Shown: positions 9,393-20,983, counted from the first letter of the stretch. The stretch is DNA of 64,000 nt from Anomaloglossus baeobatrachus (GCF_048569485.1 NC_134353.1:704769341-704833340); one strand, 5' to 3'. The notes: generated from the letters alone by a model not told the origin. Program-made: numbers and translations.

Positions 9393-12300
9393 ATGCACAG
9401 ATCAGGGGTCTCGGAAGTGAAATATGGGACACTAAATGTAAAAGGACTACATAGCCCGGGTAAGAGGTCTATCCTGGCAAACTCGTTAAAAAAAAATGGG
9501 GTCCAAGTTGCCTTTCTGCAGGAAACGCATTTATGCAAACATAAACCATTCAAACTAACATCACGCTGGTTCCCTGAGGCATACCATAGCTTCTCACCAG
9601 ACCCGAAGTCCCGAGGAACTAGCATCCTTATCGCTCGCGCAATTCCCTGGGAGTTCATGGACTCTCGCAGTGATGACATGGGCAGACTATTAATGGTGAA
9701 GGGCAGGATCGCCAGGCATATTTACACTCTGGTATCCATATACCTTCCCAATATAGGGCAGATTGACACCCTGGCGGGATTTCTGGAGTCAATGGAGGAC
9801 TTCGTGGAGGGGACACTCATACTAGGGGGGGATCTCAATATTGCTCTAAACCCAGCGCAGGACACTTCGACAGGCACTTCGGCACATCCTACATCAGCTC
9901 TCCGCAGGCTGCGGTGCATGTTACATGAACAGCAGCTTGTGGATACATGGAGACTTCTGCACCCGTCCGATAAAGACTACTCTTTCTATTCAAATGCACA
10001 TGGAGTGTACTCCAGACTGGATTACTTTTTTGTGAAACACAAAGACCTTGAAAGGATCTCTAAAGCCCAGATAGACAACATAACCTTCTCTGACCACGCA
10101 CTCTGCACAGTGTCGGTCTTGTTGCAGTCCCCGATTCCACAGCAGTGGCAGTGGAAGCTGAACACTTCCTTGCTGGAGGACCCGAGAAGCCTGCAGATGG
10201 TACAGAATTCTTTGACAGAATACTTTACAATGAATGCGGGTGGGGACACTTCACCAACAACGGTTTGGGAGGCTCACAAGTGCGTCATTAGGGGGGTGCT
10301 CATACAGCAAGGGGCAAGGAGAAAGAGGGAAAGGGAATTGGAGGTTAACAGGTTGCTCACACAGCTGAGAGATCTGGAGACACAACATAAGCAGATGCCC
10401 TCAGCAGAGTTGGGGGGATCCTTATTTAAAGTTCGGGATGAATTGCGGAAATTACTTAACAACAAGGCAAAGGGGGTCCTTAATAGATGCCGTAGACACT
10501 TCTATGAATACGGGAACAAGTGCAGCAGGACTTTAGCGAGAGCACTCAGACAACAACAGGCGACAACCTTTATATCAAAAATATCCCCATCACATCCCCA
10601 GGGTTCAATATTACACTCTTCGGTAGAAATAGCGGAGGCGTTCCAAAAATTCTATGAGTCCTTATATAATCTAGAGACAAATGACCCTGCGAAGTCAAAA
10701 TCATCTTTTGAAAGAAAAATTTCAGAGTACCTCAGAGAAGCAAAAATGCCGAGGTTGGAAGATTCTGACATAGCTATGTTGGAAACTCCAATCTCAAAGC
10801 AAGAACTGGTGGACGCAATTACGTCATCAAAACCGGGAAAAGCCCCAGGGCCGGATGGCCTTCCCCTGATTTACTATAAAAAATTTACAGAGATGATATC
10901 TCCACACCTCCTGTCAGCATTTAATTCCAGGGCCTCGGAGGGCTCAACCCCTAATGCAGATTCGTTGAGAGCACATATTACGGTATTACCAAAAATAGGG
11001 AAAGATCCAACACAATGCGCCAGTTATCGCCCGATATCCCTGCTGAATGTGGACACAAAATTATTTGCCAAGATCTTAGCGAACAGGTTGGCTCCTTTTC
11101 TTTCTTCAATAATTCATCCAGATCAGGCGGGCTTCATGGCGGGCCGTGAGGCACGGGATAATACTGTTAAGGCCATTAATCTGATACATAAAGCTAAAAT
11201 GGGGGGTCTACCGTCTATGCTTCTGTCAACAGATGCCGAAAAGGCTTTCGACAGAGTAGACTGGACCTTTATGGAAGCCACGCTCGGTTGTCTTGGGTTG
11301 GGACGCGGCATGATGAATTGGATCATGTCTTTATACTCGGTACCCTCGGCAAGAGTCCGGGTAAATGGGATTCTGTCCGACCCATTTAAAATATCTAACG
11401 GCACCCGGCAAGGATGCCCATTGTCTCCGCTAATCTTCATCCTGACGCTAGAACCCTTCCTCAGACATGTACGAGCCAATTCTGATATTACAGGGATTGG
11501 GGTTGGCCAGGCAACACATAAAGTAGCTGCATATGCGGATGATCTTCTGTTTTTCGTTTCGGCACCAAGGATTTCGCTCCCAAACTTAATGAGGGAGTTT
11601 CTAAAATTCTCCAGCCTATCAAACTTTAAGATAAATTTCACAAAATCTGAGGCGCTCAACATAAATCTTACTTTTAAAGAAGTGGAAGAGTTGAAAACAT
11701 CGTTTAGTTTTCGATGGGCAGCCCAATCCCTAAATTACCTGGGGGTACGTCTGACCAGTGACTTGGGTCTACTTTACTCACAGAACTTCCCATCTCTGTT
11801 ATCTAGTATCAGGAAAGACTGTGACAGATGGGGGAAATTATTATTCTCCTGGTTTGGCAGATGCCAGATATATAAAATGAATGTCCTACCCAGAATTCTT
11901 TACCTGTTACAGGCGCTCCCAATCAAAATACCGTCTGGATTCTTCAAATCTCTGGAATCCATTCAGTCTTCGTTCATTTGGGGAGGTAAATCGGCACGCA
12001 TAAAAAGAGCTATCTTACACAGGACCAAGGGGGGTGGGGGGATTGGGTTGCCAGATATAAGAAGATATCACTTAGCTGGGCATCTTACTAGAATGATTGA
12101 CTGGTGCAGGAACGGGTCTCAGAAGGCGTGGATACAGATAGAGCAGTCCTTTTCACCAATACCCCTCAACAAATTACCGTGGGTACTCTCTGAGGTCCCT
12201 GCAAGATTGAAATCACATCCAACTATCGGACCAACCGTGACTTACTGCAATACTGGGAAGGTGCAATCGGAGTTGATACCCAGACACTCGAGCCTGACAC

Positions 12301-13265
12301 CGATCTTGAGCCATCCTGCTTTTGAACCAGGTAGAACAGACCCGGTATTTCAGGCATGGGTTCGGGGCGGGGTGGACCGGGTGGAAGACTTTGGGATTCG
12401 GGACAACTGGCCGCAGGTGGAGGGTTTGGGGGTTAGACAGGATCCCATCCCACTGGGTCTATGGAGATGCTTACAATTGACGCATTTTTTCAGTAGTCTC
12501 CCAGCTAGGACCCACTTTCAACGTCCTAAGACACAGTTTGAAAAATTGTGTATGGGTTCAGGCACAATACGATATTCGCTTTCAGTGGTTTATTCACTTT
12601 TGTCTTCGTCCCCTGACCAGCAACTTCCCCCGTTTGCTTCACAATGGGAATGTGATTTGGGTATCCAGCTGACACCAATACAGTGGGAACGGATCTTCAG
12701 ATTGGCACACACATCTTCCATCAGCTCCAGGTTCCAGGAGGCTAGCTATAAACTGTTATCCAGATGGTACAGAGTACCCTCCAGGTTACATGTCATGTTT
12801 CCAACAGTAGACCCCACATGTTGGAGATGTGGCACAGCAGAGGGTAACATTTTACATGTGTTTTGGGGCTGTGAGGCGATCCGGCCCTTCTGGAAGGGAG
12901 TGTCCGACACCATTCGCCAGGTTACTGGCAATGACGAGGAGCTGGGACCTGCTGCTGCCCTATTGCATCACTGTGGGGTCCCTGAAAAAACCTACAAGAA
13001 TTCTTTGAGGAAATTCCTTATTATGGCTGCAAGAGTATGCATACCTGAAAGATGGAGGAGCACGACCCCTCCCACGTTGGTCCAATGGATCAATAAGGTC
13101 AATGACCTCATGTACATGGAGGATTTAACCTCCTCGCTGCATGATACATATGAGAAATTCTGGTCCACTTGGCGAGAATGGTTGGACTTCCAACATTCAG
13201 AGGAATATAGCGTCCTGGTGGGGGGCGATGTGGCTGCCGATGGAACCGCAGTCCGCAACACTTAG
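9393..13265 (+). CDS. LINE ORF2 protein: endonuclease, reverse transcriptase, zinc knuckle
   Basis: 1290 residues from the ATG at 9393. The N-terminal APE-type endonuclease shows N15, LQETH with catalytic E44, GGDLN at 145-149, SRLDYFF, and SDH at 233-235. The reverse transcriptase shows KAPGPDGLP, HPDQAGFMAGR, DAEKAFDRVDW, NGTRQGCPLSP, the catalytic YADD at 714-717, and LNYLGV. The C-terminus carries a CCHC knuckle, C1143-x2-C1146-x8-H1155-x4-C1160. All key residues are present and no stop interrupts the frame, so it could encode an active enzyme. The protein nicks DNA and copies the element's RNA into the cut. An upstream ATG at 9228 is in frame but precedes the conserved fold. Confidence 0.93.
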   Translation: MHRSGVSEVKYGTLNVKGLHSPGKRSILANSLKKNGVQVAFLQETHLCKHKPFKLTSRWFPEAYHSFSPDPKSRGTSILIARAIPWEFMDSRSDDMGRLLMVKGRIARHIYTLVSIYLPNIGQIDTLAGFLESMEDFVEGTLILGGDLNIALNPAQDTSTGTSAHPTSALRRLRCMLHEQQLVDTWRLLHPSDKDYSFYSNAHGVYSRLDYFFVKHKDLERISKAQIDNITFSDHALCTVSVLLQSPIPQQWQWKLNTSLLEDPRSLQMVQNSLTEYFTMNAGGDTSPTTVWEAHKCVIRGVLIQQGARRKRERELEVNRLLTQLRDLETQHKQMPSAELGGSLFKVRDELRKLLNNKAKGVLNRCRRHFYEYGNKCSRTLARALRQQQATTFISKISPSHPQGSILHSSVEIAEAFQKFYESLYNLETNDPAKSKSSFERKISEYLREAKMPRLEDSDIAMLETPISKQELVDAITSSKPGKAPGPDGLPLIYYKKFTEMISPHLLSAFNSRASEGSTPNADSLRAHITVLPKIGKDPTQCASYRPISLLNVDTKLFAKILANRLAPFLSSIIHPDQAGFMAGREARDNTVKAINLIHKAKMGGLPSMLLSTDAEKAFDRVDWTFMEATLGCLGLGRGMMNWIMSLYSVPSARVRVNGILSDPFKISNGTRQGCPLSPLIFILTLEPFLRHVRANSDITGIGVGQATHKVAAYADDLLFFVSAPRISLPNLMREFLKFSSLSNFKINFTKSEALNINLTFKEVEELKTSFSFRWAAQSLNYLGVRLTSDLGLLYSQNFPSLLSSIRKDCDRWGKLLFSWFGRCQIYKMNVLPRILYLLQALPIKIPSGFFKSLESIQSSFIWGGKSARIKRAILHRTKGGGGIGLPDIRRYHLAGHLTRMIDWCRNGSQKAWIQIEQSFSPIPLNKLPWVLSEVPARLKSHPTIGPTVTYCNTGKVQSELIPRHSSLTPILSHPAFEPGRTDPVFQAWVRGGVDRVEDFGIRDNWPQVEGLGVRQDPIPLGLWRCLQLTHFFSSLPARTHFQRPKTQFEKLCMGSGTIRYSLSVVYSLLSSSPDQQLPPFASQWECDLGIQLTPIQWERIFRLAHTSSISSRFQEASYKLLSRWYRVPSRLHVMFPTVDPTCWRCGTAEGNILHVFWGCEAIRPFWKGVSDTIRQVTGNDEELGPAAALLHHCGVPEKTYKNSLRKFLIMAARVCIPERWRSTTPPTLVQWINKVNDLMYMEDLTSSLHDTYEKFWSTWREWLDFQHSEEYSVLVGGDVAADGTAVRNT

Positions 13266-13686
13266 CTGAACTCCCCTCCCTACCCCCCCCCGCTTCCCTC
13301 CCTCTCTTCCCCTCCCCCTCCCATCTTTCTTCCTACTTTTCTATTCTTCTCACACTGATTGCCTAATAACTTTTCTTTCTTCTCTAGCCTTTCTATCTTT
13401 CTTGTTTCACATGTATTTGTGAGTCACCTTCGTTATCTGTTTTAATGTGAATCTGTATTAAAGCAAAAATGTGGTGGAACCTAGACTTATCAGGAACCCG
13501 GGAGGAGATATATGAAGGAACGTGATTCAGCAAGATACAAATATATATTTCCCGTTTGGCATCTTGTTAATGATATATGTATTGTAGTGCAAATTGGCCT
13601 GATTGGTCATAAGAACTGTATTATGTTATGTTGAAGGTTTTCACTTAAAAATAAAGAATTTAAAAAAAAAAAGAATGCTGTAAAGG
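13266..13686 (+). other. LINE 3'UTR, A-tail and 3' target-site duplication
   Basis: A pyrimidine-rich 3'UTR (13270-13400), then an AATAAA-like end (aaaataaagaattt) and an A-run at 13662-13670, followed by the second copy of the 16-bp target duplication at 13671-13686. The A-tail is short. Confidence 0.85.
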
Positions 13687-15591
13687 TAAAATCAGCCGCA
13701 AATTACAACCCTTCTATGATTATTGATCTATCCCTAGTATAGGTTATTAGTCTGTAATAAGTGGGGGTCCGACTCTCAGCTTCCCCACCTATTAGCGGTT
13801 ACCGTAGAACAGCACAGCTCCGTCCCACCTTTTGGCTGGAGTTCAGCTACTGTTCATTTGATTAACTGTGTTCGGTGGGTTAATCATAATAGTTTTTCTT
13901 TGTTTTGTTGTGGCGATGTCACAGTGCAGATTTTCTTTTTCCCCTAGTTGTTTTTATGTCACAACAGGGTGTGTAGGCCTTGGCTGTTATACCATGATTG
14001 TGCCACAACAGTGTTTGTCTTTATTAAGACTGTCTTTTATTAGTAGCCACAATAGTATATTTTTCAACAGTTTGTTATTTTTTTGTATTGTATTTTAGTT
14101 GTATTGCGCTGATGTTAAAAATTTGTATATTTATTCATTGGATTTGTTCCACTGTGATGCGCTTCATTCCTTGGATATATTAAATTGTGCTTCACTTAGC
14201 TATGTATTATTGTAATGTCACAATAGTGTGCCTATTCTCTGGATATGTTCTATTATATGCATGTCACAATACCATTTGCCCAAATTCCCAGGCAGCATTC
14301 TATGGTGGTTAGAGGTAAATTTAGAAGACCTTAGTCGAGGAGCCACGTCTGCATTCTGTGGCCACCTCCCACCATCCTTGGAGTCTATACTAATTAGTAG
14401 GCCCAAGTGTGACATCATGCGCGTCACGCCGGAACAATGGTGTCGTGTGGGGCCTACAAATCTGAAGAGGAGCTGGGAATTTCGGCAAATAGTAGGAGGT
14501 TTGCAGGGTTCCCGTATGGTGGCCCTGGACTAGGATCCTCTGAATTGATTGGCCCATCTCTAATGTTGATGGCAGTAATGTTTGGCTCTGTTGTAGAACT
14601 GTGTTATTACACTATTGTTTGTCTTTATTAATTGAAAATTGACATTGTTTGGATGATGTCACCCCAGAGCAGGGCTTACCCTATGATAACCAATTAATGC
14701 TCGCTTACTTATTGCAGTAAGGTTGTTTGACTCTGGTAGGTGGCCATGGTTTTCTATGAGTAGGCTCTGTACATAATAGGCATCATGTACCCCAACTGTC
14801 TCGGAGAAAGAGTTCCTGTGCAATTTTCCCAAGAAAAAGCACAAAATGAATGCTGACCAATCGTATTTACAAAAATGTCTGCGTTCGCAATTCCATTGAA
14901 CAAACACAAAAACATCCAAGTCCCTGCCACATAACACATCTGCGTGCTCAGTAATTGTGTTGCAGGCTAATAACCGGCAGATCTGCTCCTTATTACTGCT
15001 CAGTGGCACAGGACATAGCTTGTATTTGGCTGCAGATGTCTGCAGGAAGAGATCTCTTAATGGCGGAAAAAAAACCTCAGGGAGGGAAAAGTGAAAGCTG
15101 TTGAAGGACAATCAGGGACTTGTCTGTCCATTTATTCAAGCCAAGGTTCTACTTTCATATAAATCCTATTTATAACTTTGTTTTCATTTACTAAATTTAA
15201 GGCCCCGGGAACTGCCAAGTGATGGTTTGCAGACAGGAGCCACAAAACTAGGAAACTGCATGATTTTCCATGTACAGAAGAAAAAATTTGGAGTGCCTTA
15301 AAAACACAGAGAAATTTGTAAGAGCTAAGTAATAACTAAGAGACGTTATATCCCTCCTGATAGTCTGGAAATGTGTGCAAATGTACTGAAGAGGTAGAAC
15401 GCAAGCAGAGAACATTTGAAGCGCCCTGATAAAAAGATTTCTTAAAGTGAAGATCAGTTTTTATGCCCATTTTTTTGGGTAGTAAACATGCATTTAAAGG
15501 GGTTGTCCAGTTTCACAGCAAAATGGCGTAAAAACTTGACCTGCTTAAAAATTCAATGTAATGCAGCCTTTGTCCCCATTTACCATTTTCC
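13687..15591. other. Gene-free stretch, no exon recognised
   Basis: Mixed non-repetitive sequence. A loose recurrence of 'atgtcacaa' phrases runs through 13915-14280. A minus-strand open frame of 150 codons at 14659-15111 has no recognisable domain and no splice context that I trust. A truncated AAAGGGGTTGTCC phrase sits at about 15496. Confidence 0.4.
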
Positions 15592-16190
15592 TAAAGCGGG
15601 CTTTACACGCTGCAACATCGCTAGCCGATGCTAGCAATGGCGAGCGTGATAGCACCCGCCCCTATCGTTATGCCGATATTTGGCGATCGCTGCCGCAGCG
15701 AACATTATCGCTACGGCAGTGTCACACGCACTTACCTGGTCAACGGCGTCACTGTGACTGCCGAACAATCCCTCCCTCAAGAGGGAGGGACGTTCGGCAT
15801 CACAGCGACCTCACCGCGACGTCACTAAGCATCCGGCCAATCAAAGCGGAGGGGCGGAGATGAGCGGGACGAACATCCCGCCCACCTCCTTCCTTCCTCA
15901 TTGCTGGCGTGTGGCAGGTAAGGAGAGGTTCCTCGTTCCTGCGGCGTCACACATAGCGATGTGTGCTGCTGCAGGGAAGAGGATCATCTTCGCCCACGCA
16001 ACAGCAGCGATATTTTGAGAATGGACCCCCATGTCAACGAGGAGCGATTTTGGACGTTTTTGCAATGATCCAAAATCGCTCCTAGGAGTCACACACAACG
16101 AGATCACTACAGCGGCCGGATGTGCGTCACAAAATCTGTGACCCCAACGAGATCGCTGTAGCGATCTCGTAGCGTGTAAAGCCCGCTTTA
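15592..16190. mobile_element. MITE with AAAGCGGGCTTTACACGC ends
   Basis: The ends taaagcgggctttacacg and cgtgtaaagcccgcttta are exact inverses. The interior has gatcgct/agcgatc palindromes like the elements at 1-327 and 1712-2097. Non-coding. Target duplication unclear (TA). Probably Harbinger-like by resemblance. Confidence 0.7.
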
Positions 16191-16282
16191 GTTTGTTCAT
16201 TCACCTTTTACGTTATAAAGTTGCATTACTGAAATGTAGTATAACAAATATGGATATTATGTAGCATTTGTAACTAATAAAA

Positions 16283-17440
16283 ACAACAGCAATATGAAAA
16301 AATTAATCATATATAATTCTTCCAAAAAAGGAGCAATGGTCCAAATAATTAAAATATTACATTTTTATTAGACACAAATATAAAAACATGACTAAAAGAC
16401 GTTTTACAGCAACAAATGAGGACATAGCAGCATAATAATATTCCACATAAGAATATCAAAAGTGACCAGTACAAAAAAAAATATATAAGATTATAACCCC
16501 ACTATTCTATCAATGTTACCACAATGCGGGCTATATTAGTAAAGTGTCTGAGTGCATCCAATTGCACATAATCTGCATAAATAGTAAATATAGTATATGT
16601 AATTTAATTATAAATATATTCCACTATGTGGGGGTTAGTACAACACTAGAAAGATACCAAGTTAGGAATTTGGTCACTACAACAGGTCAAGATACACGCC
16701 CCCCCGTTGAAGACGGGTAGGAGTGAAACGTACGTCGGGGTGTGAGGATGGCGGCATATACTACACAGACCCAGGTAATTACGCTCTGTTGTGGTTTAGT
16801 TCGGTCTATTGGGACACAAATTACTTTGTCTATTCCTACACTTGATATGATGTCCTTCAGGATTAGATTTATTTGTAGTAAGTGATATGTGGCATTTATT
16901 TATACCCACCATTATTATGTTCATTTTCTACATCTTTTGGGAATAGCTCCATCTTTGGACTCCGGGTGGTATTACATCTACACCTTGTATACTATGTTAT
17001 ATTACACATTATTCTATAAATATCTTGACCTGTTGTAGTGACCAAATTCCTAATTTGGTATCTTTCTAGTGTTGTACTAACCCCCACATAGTGGTATATA
17101 TTTATACTTAAATTACATATACTATATTTACTATTTATGTGGATTATGTGCAATTGGATGCACTCAGACACTTTACTAATATAGCCCGCATTGTGGTAAC
17201 ATTGATAGAATAGTGGGGCTATCATTTCAATCTAAATATATATTTTTTGCACTGGTCACTTTTGATATTCTTATGTGCAATATTATTATGCTGCTATGTC
17301 CTCATTTGTTTCTGTAAACGTCTCTTTTAATCATGTTTTTATATTTGGTGTCTAATAAAAATTTAATATTTTAATTATATGGACTATAGCTCCTTTTCTG
17401 GAAGAATTATATACGATTATTTTTTTCATATTGCTGTTGT
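16283..17440. mobile_element. Penelope-like remnant: inverted arms around a hammerhead-like core
   Basis: The left arm 16283-16694 and the right arm 17021-17440 are reverse complements of each other over about 415 bases with scattered differences. The 326-base centre holds a hammerhead-like motif at about 16695-16745. The outer right part ends in ttttatattt-ggtgtctaataaaaat, a polyadenylation-like end. Hammerhead ribozymes in repeated terminal segments are a known property of Penelope-like retroelements, including those of frogs. No reverse transcriptase is present here, so the family assignment is inference. Confidence 0.6.
16695..16745 (+). ncRNA. Hammerhead-ribozyme-like motif
   Basis: In order: a C-run, TTGAAGA (16707-16713, compare the core CUGANGA), an 11-base segment, GAAAC (16725-16729), the short palindromic stem GTACGTC (16730-16736) ending in the canonical GUC cleavage triplet, and a G-run that can pair with the C-run as stem I. 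The tiny self-complementary stem III is the Penelope style. Stem II is weak and one core C is a T, so activity is doubtful. Confidence 0.5.
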
Positions 17441-17664
17441 AATGGATCGGGAGTGTCCTTTATGGATTGACCACTTTTTTGTGTTAATAAAAACAATGTA
17501 ACAAAATTAAGAATCAGCATTGCGTACCTACTGCCCCTCCATTACAGCATCTCGGCTGATCCTGGACGGGAGTGGTTGACACGACTGAAGCAGTCACACC
17601 AATCACTGTGCCAGGTGGGATTAGCCAGTAGCCGACAGAAGACGCTGAAGTGGCAGTAGTACGT

Positions 17665-17835
17665 AATATTATTATTATAGCGCCATCAATTCCATGGCGC
17701 TTTACATGTGAAAGGGGTATACATAATAGGGACTAGTACAATAATCAAACAATACAAGACACAGACATGTACAGGAGGAGAGATGTCCCTGCCCGCGAGG
17801 GCTCACAGTCTACAGAGTATGGGTGAGGATACAGT
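17665..17835 (+). repeat. SINE-like dispersed repeat
   Basis: It starts with attattattatagcgccat and contains ccatggcgctttacatg, followed by ccctgcccgcgagggctcac, a phrase set I recognise as widespread in frog genomes and transcripts. Non-coding. Exact family not assigned. Confidence 0.55.
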
Positions 17836-18249
17836 AGGTTAATATTGATTGTTCATCTCAAGCAGATCAAGCCTATTTTTAATGAGCCTTTTAACAATTC
17901 TGTTCACGTTTCCCAATCTGCTCTGCACGGGTGGCTCGCAATGTTACCCACCATGCACACTCAGGCGCGGCTCTCTGGTAGCTACTGAAGTCATCTGAAT
18001 ACACAGCTGTCTACCATATGTGCAATCTTCAGATGAGCTAAACCTCACATGACCCCAAGGCATATGCTCGCCTGCTCGGTGGGTAGAGTTCATCTCCATA
18101 AAAAAAATCTAAAGGATGAATGAGAATTTTTAAATTTTTCACCTTTAGTGGACTGATAAGCAGTTATTGTTTTTTGATGGTAAATTTCAAGAAATCACAA
18201 ACCCAAAAGGCAACCTAGATCTCGAAAACCAACATGCTGCGGTGGAACC

Positions 18250-18921
18250 TCTTTATACAATGTCAACATATTTATTGGCCAGAAAAGGTGTCCAGATGTT
18301 CAGTTTAGAATGGCAAGTGTACAAAGAACAGAGATGCTCTGCAATAAACACTAGGCTCAGTTTTATTACAAACAATGCCTATTTGTCAGTGTGATATTTT
18401 AGGTGTATTCAGCAGTGTGTGTGTAATTGGGCCTCAACCAAGCATCACACATGCTTAACATGAAGCCAGCAGTGCCAAACCCCAGCATGGAAACGTCTGA
18501 TGTCTGGTACATGCCATTTATGTACAAGGGTAGATTAGGGACGCACTATGCAACATATTATGGATGAAATAAAAATACCGTTTAAAAAAATGTTTGTTTT
18601 CATACATTGTTCTAGGCATCAGAGCGATTTTATACAGATATCCACTCCTTCAATGCTTGATTTAAAAGTCCCTGCTTTATTTGCCGATGTAATATTGATT
18701 CATCTGCCTCCTAGTGACTTCAATTGTAGCGCTAGAACTTTGCTTCCAGCACGCTGACCCCAGCAGCCACACAAGCCATTTCATTTAACAGGGCAAGGAG
18801 TGGAGGACATTTTTACAGAATTCTGGCCGCTAATTCCTTTTCAACCAGACAATTTGTTTGTGCGCTCAGGTTTTCCGCAGAAGTTGTACTGTTGAAGTAC
18901 ATCATTAATTTTACCATATAT
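18250..18921 (-). other. sept2: Probable septin-2 3'UTR exon
   Basis: On the minus strand an acceptor with a long T/C tract (tttttttttttcccattttcggtag) ends at 18922. The next 650 bases are non-repetitive, in contrast to the surrounding element-rich DNA, and carry three AATAAA signals at 18681-18676, 18367-18362 and 18276-18271, the last in the context ggccaataaatatg. This fits the missing UTR exon implied by the splice donor after the septin-2 stop codon at 36557. I infer the link from order, strand and the absence of a better candidate; no sequence overlap proves it. Confidence 0.4.
18271..18276 (-). promoter_or_regulatory. Candidate poly(A) signal AATAAA
   Basis: TTTATT on the plus strand, AATAAA on the minus strand, with T/G-rich sequence about 25-50 bases downstream. 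It is the most distal of three such signals in the candidate UTR. Confidence 0.4.
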
Positions 18922-19190
18922 TCTACCGAAAATGGGAAAAAAAAAATCCAAGCAGCGTAAAATGGTGCAAAAAAATAAAAAATATCGCTTCAACTATTGT
19001 TTTGGGCCTTTTTTAGTTTTACAGCATGAATTGTGTGGTAAAAACAACATGGCAAAATGATTCTCCAGACACAACAATACCAAACTTCTACAGTTTATTT
19101 TTTAATTTAAGAGGGGATCACGGGGGAAGACTATTCTCCTTACGGAGACCTGACAAACCAGTCTGGCATAATTTAAAAGGGAATTTGTTA

Positions 19191-19558
19191 GGGTATGTGC
19201 CCACGATCAGGACTCCGTGTGTCCTGGACGTGGCAGGTCCTGACCTGTGGGGCTGCGAGTCTCCTCAACAGGCGCTGCAGCTGTTCTTGCCCACGAACCA
19301 GGCTCGGGCAGTTGTAGTCGTTCTCTTCTGTTCTCCCTGCAAAGAACGCTTGCGACTTCACAGCAAACAACTGAAATGCATGCGGCTCGGAAAGCTGCAC
19401 CGCAGGTCAGTTTATGCTGCAAGCAGGACATGCACAGTGGGCACGGGATTTCTAGAAATCCATCCACTTTGCTTGTACTAGTACATTGCAGCGTTTTGGA
19501 CGCAGCTGAAAAATGCTGCATCCAAAACGCAGTAAACACTGATCGTGGGCACATACCC
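19191..19558. mobile_element. Harbinger-like MITE (GGGTATGTGCCCACGATC ends)
   Basis: The inverse ends GGGTATGTGCCCACGATC / GATCGTGGGCACATACCC are perfect and are flanked by TTA on both sides (19188-19190, 19559-19561). A related element lies at 46334-46700. No transposase. Open frames crossing it are not genes. Confidence 0.8.
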
Positions 19559-19561
19559 TTA

Positions 19562-20694
19562 GGATTTCATCCCCCCAGCCTGTTCATATGCACATATAAC
19601 ATAGTCAAAGACATGTCCAGCAATACCTTTATATGGCATGTCTGTTCATTTGTTACTGAGAAATCAGCATTTAAAGTAAACCTGACAGCTAACACATGCT
19701 GCCCAATCCATGGTCAGGCAGCCCGTATCAGGCATTGGTTGTGTCATTTCAGGCACGTATGTTTGACTACAAAATTTTGCAACATTTCAGAGAAAAACAT
19801 GTGAAAAGCTTTCAGGGACCATGCCACGAGGCAGACTTCTCGGACACGTGGGTTCCCCGGTGGCTTCTCTCTGCCCACTTGCCCTGGATTGACCGGTCAC
19901 TGCCTACATGCACGTATAGACAGATCAATTAAACCAGGGCAGCGGGACCTTGGCTGCAGGGCTCAATTGGCATAATAATCAGCAGTCACTGCACTCTCAC
20001 TTTTGTTTGTTCGACAGTCATCCAAGAGAAGTGAAAGTGCACCAGCCCAATAGCAGCCACTGATTAGCTGCAGGGCTCCTGCGTCATAACACCACCATAC
20101 GAACCTCCAGCAGAGCCACACACAGCTGGTACAGCATTGGTGCTTGAGGCATGTGTTTTTTTTACAAGGGAGAAGGGGAACAACCTTTATTTTAAAGGGT
20201 TGTTCCTCAAGTGGTTAAATCCCTTTACATCTATTAATATGAATAGAGTTTTACCCCTGCTGACTGCTGACTAGACTACTATTACACAGGGGCAGACACA
20301 TGTTGTTCTTCTGAGCTACATATGGGAAGGTGGGGGTGTAGCTGATTATTCCCGTCATGGAATCTGGGCTCCAGAAGGTCACAGAGGAGAAAATCAAAAC
20401 AATAACACTGTGAAATCCAACAAATGAAAAGGAGAGATTTACGCTTTCTCAACCAGCACAACTAGCACAAATGGATGAAACAAGGCTGTTGTACGGTTCA
20501 TATGACTGCAGAAGGAAAACCAGACAGCTCTACTAGAATAGGAGGTCTGTCTGACATGGAGAAACTGGGAATGTTAAAATAAAACTGAACCAGTCAGCGG
20601 ACAGTATACTGAAGCTAGCTGTGTTTAGATATGAAATCATGCATGTGTAGTTTTAACTATTATATACAGTACATATATCATTATACAAGGGGAG
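19562..20694. other. Gene-free stretch, nothing recognised
   Basis: Mixed non-coding sequence. An 'aaagggttgttcctcaagtgg' phrase at about 20195 recalls the AAAGGGGTTGTCC MITE ends but has no clear partner. Confidence 0.4.
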
Positions 20695-20736
20695 AAAGAA
20701 AGAAAGAAAGAAAGAGAAAGAGAGAAAGAGAGACAC
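20695..20736. repeat. GAAA/GA microsatellite
   Basis: Repeated gaaa units followed by gagaaagaga, immediately left of the Tc1-type MITE that begins at 20755. Confidence 0.85.
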
Positions 20737-20983
20737 ACATATACACAGTATATACAGTGGAACCTTGGATTACGAGCAGAATTGGATCAGGGAGCGAGCT
20801 CTTAAGTCAAGTTACTCATATCAACGCAAATTTTCCCATAGGAAATAATTGAAACGCTGACAATTCGTTCCACAACCCAAAAATATTTCATGTATTTATA
20901 CAAACCTATTCCAGTAATACAAAATAATGTTCTATATTCATATAAAATTATTACAGTACACCAATACAAAGTACTGTACAGTA

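Larger units (their letters stand above)
7126..13670 (+). mobile_element. Full-length L1/Tx1-type LINE, young-looking
   Basis: A complete non-LTR retrotransposon: a short 5' leader of about 100 bases starting with gggcgtggc, ORF1 (7226-8662), a 730-base inter-ORF spacer, ORF2 (9393-13265), a 3'UTR of about 400 bases ending in ataaagaatttaaaaaaaaa, and a perfect 16-bp target duplication on both sides. Both reading frames are open from start to stop. A perfect duplication and two intact ORFs imply a recent insertion, possibly still competent. It copies itself by target-primed reverse transcription. The minus-strand LINE at 54980-60498 is a distant relative sharing the gggggcg start. Confidence 0.92.

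Noticed and set aside
11123-11662. 179-codon minus-strand frame inside the LINE
   Set aside because: Antisense shadow of the ORF2 reverse transcriptase.
14659-15111. 150-codon minus-strand frame
   Set aside because: No recognisable domain, no coding-like conservation visible, and no convincing splice context; left as unassigned sequence.
19247-19804. 185-codon plus-strand frame
   Set aside because: Most of it lies in the Harbinger-like MITE at 19191-19558 and runs over its edge.
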